A DNA stretch of 9,476 bases from an uncultured Bacteroidota bacterium (GTDB lineage Bacteria; Bacteroidota; Bacteroidia; Chitinophagales; Chitinophagaceae): contig CAMLGR010000168.1 of the NCBI GenBank assembly GCA_946479615.1, positions 1-9,476 of the forward strand, given 5' to 3'. Below the pieces are notes generated by a model, which was given only the letters and a program-made list of their open reading frames with translations, had not been told where the DNA came from and ran no database searches. Shown here piece by piece: positions 5,441 through 9,476 of the stretch. Position numbers and translations under genes: made by a program. The first letter of the stretch is position 1; the number at the start of each line of letters is the position of its first letter.

Positions 5441-5539
5441 CCTATGTGAAACCTATATGCCCTATGTGCCTATGTGGTAAAAAAGCTGACTGGCGTAATC
5501 TCACCACATAGGCACATAGGAACATAGGTTTCACATAGG
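5441..5539. repeat. Palindrome copy C, CCTATGTG-unit family
   Basis: The left arm (5441-5478) and right arm (5503-5539) are inverted copies that differ only around the second unit (ATATGCCC versus ATGTTCC). The loop is AAAAAAGCTGACTGGCGTAA followed by TCTC, identical to the loop of copy B apart from one extra A and in the same plus-strand orientation. The right side continues into the inverted 80-nt repeat that ends at the stop codon of the DUF72 gene. Confidence 0.92.
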
Positions 5540-5580
5540 AAAGGAAAATAAAACCAGTAGTTCTCTCACTTAACACTTAA
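5503..5580 (-). repeat. Right copy of the 80-nt inverted repeat (pairs with 4446-4526)
   Basis: Read on the minus strand from 5580 this is TTAAGTGTTAAGTGAGAGAA, then CTACTGGTTTTATTTTCCTT, then the CCTATGTG units. It is the near-identical partner of 4446-4526. It begins immediately downstream of the DUF72 stop codon (5584-5586), just as the left copy begins at the aminotransferase stop codon. Both copies thus occupy the same position relative to the gene they follow. Confidence 0.92.
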
Positions 5581-5583
5581 ACC

Positions 5584-6306
5584 CTAACCCCCAACCACCG
5601 CCCTCATATAATCCGCATTATGAATCGCTGCCATGCTGGCTGTATTGTTGAAGTAGATATAAGCCTTTTTTACCTTTTTATTTTCGTTGATAACAGCGGC
5701 TGTCGCTTCCAGTTGTCCGGTTGCGTATTCAGAGTGATACAATTCCGGCACCCCATGAAACCGGTAATAAACAACAGGTGTGTTGATGATCACATCTTCC
5801 GGCAGCCGGGGATAACTGATTCCACAAAAACTGATGCTGTTTTTGGCGAGCTCCTTCATGACATTCTCGCGCCACCAGCTACCATGACGAAATTCGATCA
5901 CATTTTCAAAAGAAGGATCCAGGTTGTTAATAATGTTCTGCAGGGTATCCATATTATACGCGATCTGGGGAGGTAATTGAAAAAGTACAGCCCCCAATTT
6001 ATCTTTCAATCCTTCGCGGATGGTGGTATAAAAATCTTTGATCAGATCCGCAGCATCCCTGAATTTTTTATAATGAGTGATCGCACGTGGTGCTTTCACT
6101 GAAAAAACAAAATCAGCCGGACTGGTATTGTACCAGTTTTCGAGAAAAGATAACTGCGGGAATTTGTAGAAGGTAACATTCAGTTCCAGCGTACTGTAAC
6201 GGGCGCTGTAAAACTCAAACCACCTGGCCGGTTGCATACCTGCCGGGTAAAATTTGTCTTTCCATTCTTTATAATGAAATCCTGAACATCCTATCTGCCA
6301 GTCCAT
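5584..6306 (-). CDS. DUF72 (YecE-type) protein
   Basis: A 240-residue cytoplasmic protein of the DUF72 family, predicted TIM-barrel-like, with no established reaction. All family blocks are present in order: IGCSGFHYKEW (5-15), ELNVTFYKFP (41-50), VKAPRAITHYK (70-80), LGAVLFQLPPQ (104-114), EFRHGSWW (138-145), YYRFHGVPELY (180-190) and YIYFNNTASMAAIHNA (216-231). The length matches the family and the start at 6306 leads straight into the first conserved strand. It is divergent from the Fpg/Nei glycosylase gene with 69 nt between them. Members have been suggested to act in DNA repair or nucleic-acid metabolism, and the neighbour is compatible with that but does not prove it. Its stop codon abuts the right copy of the 80-nt inverted repeat. 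Confidence 0.93.
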   Translation of the reverse strand: MDWQIGCSGFHYKEWKDKFYPAGMQPARWFEFYSARYSTLELNVTFYKFPQLSFLENWYNTSPADFVFSVKAPRAITHYKKFRDAADLIKDFYTTIREGLKDKLGAVLFQLPPQIAYNMDTLQNIINNLDPSFENVIEFRHGSWWRENVMKELAKNSISFCGISYPRLPEDVIINTPVVYYRFHGVPELYHSEYATGQLEATAAVINENKKVKKAYIYFNNTASMAAIHNADYMRAVVGG

Positions 6307-6375
6307 AGTTCTTTTCTACTATGTATACAAAACTGGAACCATCTTTGGATACATTCATTATCAATCAGTAATATC

Positions 6376-7104
6376 ATGCCCGAAGGACCATCCATCGTCA
6401 TACTTAAAGAAGCCTTACAGCCATTCAAAGGGAAAAAAGTAATCGCCTGCACCGGTAATACGAAGGAGGATGTGGGTTGGGTAGCAGGAAAAAAGATCAT
6501 CGATTTTAAATCGTGGGGAAAACATTTCCTTATCTGTTTCAAAGACCGGACAATCCAGATCCATCTCATGCTGTTTGGTTCTTACCGCATCAATGAACGA
6601 AAAGAAACCACTCCGCGCCTGAGTTTTCGCTTTGCCAAAGGAGAAATAAATTTTTATGCCTGCGTGGTAAAAGTACTGGAAGGCAACCTGGATAAAATTT
6701 ATGATTGGGAACGCGATGTAATGAATGACCACTGGAACCCACGCAAAGCAAGAAAGACATTGAAAGCCGAACCTGAAACCATGGCTTGCGATGCATTAAT
6801 GGATCAAACCGTTTTTTCGGGCGTGGGTAATATCATTAAAAACGAGGTCTTGTTCCGTATCTGTGTTCATCCCGAAAGTCAGGTAGGCAACCTGCCTCCT
6901 GATCGCTTAACCGCCCTGATCAAAGAAGCGCATATCTACAGTTTTCAATTTCTTGCCTGGAAAAAAGAATTTACCCTTAAAAAACACTGGCTGGCCTATG
7001 CAAAGAAGATCTGCCCGCGTTGTCATATCCCGCTGATCAAAAAAGAAACAGGCCAAAGAAAAAGAAGAAGCTTTTTTTGTACTAATTGCCAGGAGTTGTA
7101 TTAA
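6376..7104 (+). CDS. Fpg/Nei-family DNA glycosylase/AP lyase
   Basis: A 242-residue base-excision-repair enzyme that removes oxidised bases and nicks the abasic site in the cytoplasm. The N-terminus MPEGPSIVIL gives the catalytic P2 (Schiff base) and E3. K49 in SWGKHFLICF is the usual strand-hairpin lysine. The helix-two-turn-helix motif is at about 140-160 (QTVFSGVGNIIKNEVLF, with the invariant G-V-G-N). The C-terminal zinc finger uses C213/C216 (CPRC) and C235/C238 (CTNC), with RRSFFC supplying the conserved DNA-contact arginine. It is somewhat shorter than typical Fpg (about 270), and MPEGPS leans toward endonuclease VIII-like members, so no symbol is given. It has its own 3' hairpin at 7105-7239. 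Its pairing with the divergent DUF72 gene may reflect shared regulation, which is inference. Confidence 0.93.
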   Translation: MPEGPSIVILKEALQPFKGKKVIACTGNTKEDVGWVAGKKIIDFKSWGKHFLICFKDRTIQIHLMLFGSYRINERKETTPRLSFRFAKGEINFYACVVKVLEGNLDKIYDWERDVMNDHWNPRKARKTLKAEPETMACDALMDQTVFSGVGNIIKNEVLFRICVHPESQVGNLPPDRLTALIKEAHIYSFQFLAWKKEFTLKKHWLAYAKKICPRCHIPLIKKETGQRKRRSFFCTNCQELY

Positions 7105-7247
7105 GAGGTGTTGGGTGTTAGGTGTTAGGTTTTAAATGTAGATGGTAAATTGCCAGATGGTAAGTGTCATATTAATTATCAGGATCTTTCACATCTAAAA
7201 CTTAACACCTAACATTCAGAACCTAACACCTAACACCTCCTTTTTTT
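7105..7247 (+). terminator. Palindrome, GGTGTTA-unit family, acting as terminator of the glycosylase gene
   Basis: The left arm begins at the base after the glycosylase stop codon (7105 to about 7142) and pairs with the right arm (7190-7239). The arms are built of GGTGTTA and AACACCT units, with extra units on the right. GAGGTGTT at the base pairs perfectly with AACACCTC, followed by T7 (7241-7247), the hallmark of an intrinsic terminator. The AT-rich loop contains AGATGGTAA twice. It belongs to the same family as the palindrome after tRNA-Met (shared GGTGTTAGGTTTTAA). The chitinase start is only 27 nt beyond the T-tract. Confidence 0.85.
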
Positions 7248-7274
7248 ATATCTTGGGGATCAAACAGGTTTTCA

Positions 7275-8402
7275 ATGACAAAAAGAAATCGTTTTCCACG
7301 GCTTACCCTTTTCCCTGTTTTATTGCTGTTTATCCCGTTCCTGACGGCCAAACCCGGGCCCGCGGACAATCCGGTCGTCATCGGTTATGTGGCGGGTTAT
7401 AGCGGGCTGATCAATACCGAACTGCTCGATGCTTCTAAACTCACTCATATCAATTACGCATTTGTGGATATAAAAGATAACCGGGCCTGGTTGCATAATG
7501 AAGTCACCGATACCGTTAATTTCCGCAAACTGAATGAATTGAAATCGGCCAATCCTTCGCTGAAGATCCTGATATCGATCGGTGGCTGGTCATGGAGCAA
7601 GAATTTCTCCGATGCAGTATTAAGTGATACTTCCAGGCAGGCATTTGCCGCCAGTTCGGTTGCCATTATTGCTCAATATGGATTGGATGGCGTGGATATC
7701 GATTGGGAATATCCCGGTATGCGCGGCGACGGAAATATGTTTCGCCCCGAAGATCAATCCAATTATACATTGATGTTTCGCGCGATCCGCGAAGAGCTAA
7801 ATAAACTGCAGCAACAAACCGGTCGTTCTTATTTATTAACTACGGCTGCAGGCGGCTTCGCCTCTTTTATCCGGCATACGGAAATGGATAAGGCACAACA
7901 ATACCTCGATTATATCAACCTGATGACCTATGATTATAGTGAAGATGTATCGGTGCATCATACCAATTTATATGCAACGGGTAATAACCCGGAAGAAAAT
8001 TCTGCGGATAAAGCGGTAAAGGATTTCATGGCTGCCGGTGTTCCGGCCAGCAAACTGGTAATGGGCATTGCTTTTTATGGGCGGGCTTATATTCTCGAAA
8101 CGGATGATAATAAAGGGCTGAATCAAAAAGTCGTGTCAAGGACATGGGCCGGCGGGTATACTTATATAAAAGATAGTTTGATCGATCAGCAGGGATATAA
8201 AAGTTATTGGGATAAGAAAGCCAAAGCACCTTATCTTTTTAATAAGGAGAAAAAAATAGTACTCTCGTATGATAATGAGAAATCAGTAAAGGAAAAGTGT
8301 GCGTATGTAAAAAAACACAAGATGGGTGGTGTGATGTTCTGGGAATATTCTTCCGATCCCAAAGAATATTTATTGACGACTATAGAGAAGAACCTGTACT
8401 AA
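7275..8402 (+). CDS. Secreted GH18 chitinase-like glycoside hydrolase
   Basis: A 375-residue family 18 glycoside hydrolase expected to cleave beta-1,4-N-acetylglucosamine chains (chitin or related glycans) outside the cytoplasm. A signal peptide covers residues 1 to about 25 (basic start, LFPVLLLFIPFLTA). The TIM barrel shows IGYVAGYSG (36-44), LTHINYAFVDI (56-66), LKILISIGGWSWS (96-108), the catalytic DGVDIDWEYPG with D138, D141, D143 and acid E145, YINLMTYDY (213-221), AFYGRAY (266-272) followed by a chitinase insertion domain of about 60 residues, and MFWEYSSD with W356. All catalytic residues are present. There is no carbohydrate-binding module and no type IX secretion C-terminal domain, so it is probably periplasmic or released by another route. 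A degenerate TATCTTGG box lies at 7250-7257. It stands alone, not in a PUL with SusC/SusD. Confidence 0.93.
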   Translation: MTKRNRFPRLTLFPVLLLFIPFLTAKPGPADNPVVIGYVAGYSGLINTELLDASKLTHINYAFVDIKDNRAWLHNEVTDTVNFRKLNELKSANPSLKILISIGGWSWSKNFSDAVLSDTSRQAFAASSVAIIAQYGLDGVDIDWEYPGMRGDGNMFRPEDQSNYTLMFRAIREELNKLQQQTGRSYLLTTAAGGFASFIRHTEMDKAQQYLDYINLMTYDYSEDVSVHHTNLYATGNNPEENSADKAVKDFMAAGVPASKLVMGIAFYGRAYILETDDNKGLNQKVVSRTWAGGYTYIKDSLIDQQGYKSYWDKKAKAPYLFNKEKKIVLSYDNEKSVKEKCAYVKKHKMGGVMFWEYSSDPKEYLLTTIEKNLY

Positions 8403-8440
8403 AAAAGTAATGAACAGAATTTGAACCTGGCAATTGCCCG

Positions 8441-8544
8441 CTCTGCGGTTCTCTTTCTCTCTGTGGCCCTCTGTGGGCTATTCTTATAACAGCAACATCA
8501 CCTGATGGAAGAATTATTCCACAGAGAGAAAGAGGACTGCGGAG
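8441..8544. repeat. Palindrome between convergent genes, CTCTGTGG-unit family
   Basis: The left arm (8441-8466) and right arm (8519-8544) match at 23 of 26 positions. The three mismatches are transitions that leave G-U pairs in RNA of one strand. The arms use CTCTGCGG, TTCTCTTTCTCT and CTGTGG units, with an additional CCCTCTGTGG unit inside the loop. The element sits between the stop codons of the convergent chitinase and TolC-like genes and ends 3 nt from the latter, so it is well placed as a bidirectional 3'-end hairpin, although neither side has a T-tract. Confidence 0.85.
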
Positions 8545-8547
8545 ATA

Positions 8548-9476
8548 TTACCAGCTTAGTTTGCCCTGGTAATAGTCGAGAATTTTTGTGCGGACAATAT
8601 ATTCATAGCGGGCAATGATCAGGTTATTACTTGCCCTGTCGTAATTGGTTCTGGCTGTAAGGTAATCGATGGATGTTCCCACTCCTTCATTAAACCGGAT
8701 CTCTGCAGCCCGGAAGGATTGCTGGTAAGAATTGACCTGGTCAAGCAGGGTTTTATAGCGATCGTAAACCGTCGCCATATCAAGATAACTTTTTTCAACA
8801 GATTGCTGCAATCCTGTTTTCGCCGATTGCTCCAGCAGGGAATAATTCTTCGCATCGATCTTTGCCAGTTTTACCTGGTTGCGTGTACGCAGGGCATTAA
8901 ACAAAGGCACCCGCAGGTTGATACTGATATAGGTAGATATATTATTATTCAACTGTTTTGTATACGCGATCTTATCAAAACGGTAATTGCTTTGCTGGTG
9001 GATGACCTGCGCAGGTGTACCGCCGACCACTACATAATCATTGGTAGGCACATCGGTGGTATTGATAAAAATATTCTGGGAAGCTGCGCTGGAATAATTA
9101 CTGCTGGCGTTTCCGTTGAAGGTCAGTGTGGGGAATAATCGTCCCTGGTAGATCTTTACGGTCTTCTCCGCGCTTTTTGTTTGCAGTTCCGCATACCTGA
9201 TCATTGCAAAATCGCTTAATGCCTTATTATAAATATCGGTAGGCATATCGGGATAAGCCGATGCGATCGCATCTGCATTGAAGTTTTCCAGCTTGATATC
9301 CTTATCATATTTGATATTCATCAGCCTGCAGAGATCGATCTTAGCAGTTTCCAATGCATTGCGGGTAGCGATCAATGCCATCTGGTCGGAGGCCAGTTGT
9401 CCCTTGAGATCGTAGAGGTCAGACGGTTTGATGGATCCGTTGCTGTTCAGTATTTCCAGGCGCTGCACTTGTTTAC
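8548..9476 (-). CDS. TolC-family outer membrane efflux protein, C-terminal part (runs off right edge)
   Basis: The frame is open from the right edge to a TAA at 8550-8548, giving about 308 residues of a TolC/OEP protein, the outer-membrane duct of RND or ABC efflux and type I secretion systems. The visible part holds the end of the first OEP repeat (long helices such as LYDLKGQLASDQMALIATRN and ETAKIDLCRLMNI), then the second repeat: helix SAEKTVKIYQGRLFPTLTFN, a beta-barrel hairpin region rich in Asn/Tyr/Ser, ISINLRVPLFNALRTRNQVK, and the closing coiled coil FRAAEIRFNEGVGTSIDYLT ending in LDYYQGKLSW. A GTG at 9468-9466 is inside the coding region and is not the start; the signal peptide and N-terminus lie outside. 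Partner pump genes would be expected upstream, beyond the window. The C-terminus abuts the palindrome at 8441-8544. Confidence 0.9.
   Translation of the reverse strand, partial: KQVQRLEILNSNGSIKPSDLYDLKGQLASDQMALIATRNALETAKIDLCRLMNIKYDKDIKLENFNADAIASAYPDMPTDIYNKALSDFAMIRYAELQTKSAEKTVKIYQGRLFPTLTFNGNASSNYSSAASQNIFINTTDVPTNDYVVVGGTPAQVIHQQSNYRFDKIAYTKQLNNNISTYISINLRVPLFNALRTRNQVKLAKIDAKNYSLLEQSAKTGLQQSVEKSYLDMATVYDRYKTLLDQVNSYQQSFRAAEIRFNEGVGTSIDYLTARTNYDRASNNLIIARYEYIVRTKILDYYQGKLSW

Noticed and set aside
4446..5580. The inverted 80-nt repeats as the ends of an insertion sequence or composite transposon.
   Set aside because: The enclosed genes are a GNAT enzyme and a tRNA, there is no transposase, and no target-site duplication was found at the outer ends.
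1850..8544. Short repeated units (CCTATGTG, TACATT, GGTGTTA) as a CRISPR array.
   Set aside because: The units are 7-9 nt, degenerate and directly adjacent, with no unique spacers of constant length, and they form palindromic arms. No cas gene is present.
9466..9468. GTG as the start of the TolC-like gene.
   Set aside because: The frame continues open to the window edge, and the protein at this point is already deep in the OEP helical domain with no signal peptide.

Overview
The window looks like a chromosomal stretch from a member of the Bacteroidota, most likely the Chitinophagaceae or a close relative. The clues are: paired secreted DUF1573 proteins; TAnnTTTG-type -7 promoter elements sitting right in front of genes; almost no Shine-Dalgarno sequences; a TolC-family outer membrane protein; and a probable E1 dehydrogenase of the type seen in this phylum. 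Base composition is moderate (somewhat AT-rich) throughout. I see no transposase, integrase, phage gene or CRISPR array.

Layout, left to right. (1) 1-803, minus: the N-terminal part of a thiamine-diphosphate 2-oxoacid dehydrogenase E1 gene that runs off the left edge. (2) 804-929: divergent promoters. (3) 930-1789, plus: two tandem DUF1573 genes closed by an intrinsic terminator. (4) 1852-2034: a long imperfect palindrome. (5) 2057-2521, plus: a DinB-family protein. (6) 2723-3022, plus: a small unrecognised protein followed by a classical terminator and palindrome copy A. (7) 3216-4457, plus: a PLP aminotransferase followed by palindrome copy B and a second terminator. (8) 4603-5190, minus: a GNAT acetyltransferase of the phosphinothricin/methionine-sulfoximine type. 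(9) 5287-5360, plus: an elongator tRNA-Met(CAT), then a short palindrome and palindrome copy C. (10) 5584-6306, minus: a DUF72 protein. It is divergent from (11) 6376-7104, plus: an Fpg/Nei-family DNA glycosylase, ended by another palindrome with a T-tract. (12) 7275-8402, plus: a secreted GH18 chitinase-like enzyme. (13) 8441-8544: a palindrome. (14) 8548-9476, minus: the C-terminal part of a TolC-like efflux protein that runs off the right edge.

The genes are mostly single-gene housekeeping or accessory units, each apparently with its own promoter and 3' end, and not one pathway. The only clear operon is the DUF1573 pair. The glycosylase and DUF72 genes share a divergent intergenic region.

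The most unusual content is between the genes. Seven long palindromes of four different sequence families occupy the intergenic spaces. In each family the arms are built of degenerate 7-9 nt tandem units (CCTATGTG, CTACATT/TTACATT, GGTGTTA, CTCTGTGG). Three of them (A, B, C) share a conserved, same-strand loop core, GCTGACTGGCGTA. B and C also share about 80 nt of nearly identical sequence in inverted orientation, directly at the stop codons of the aminotransferase and DUF72 genes and bracketing the acetyltransferase-tRNA segment. I do not recognise these as a named repeat family. They behave like mobile or gene-converted 3'-end hairpins, and they are the main candidate for something undescribed here.
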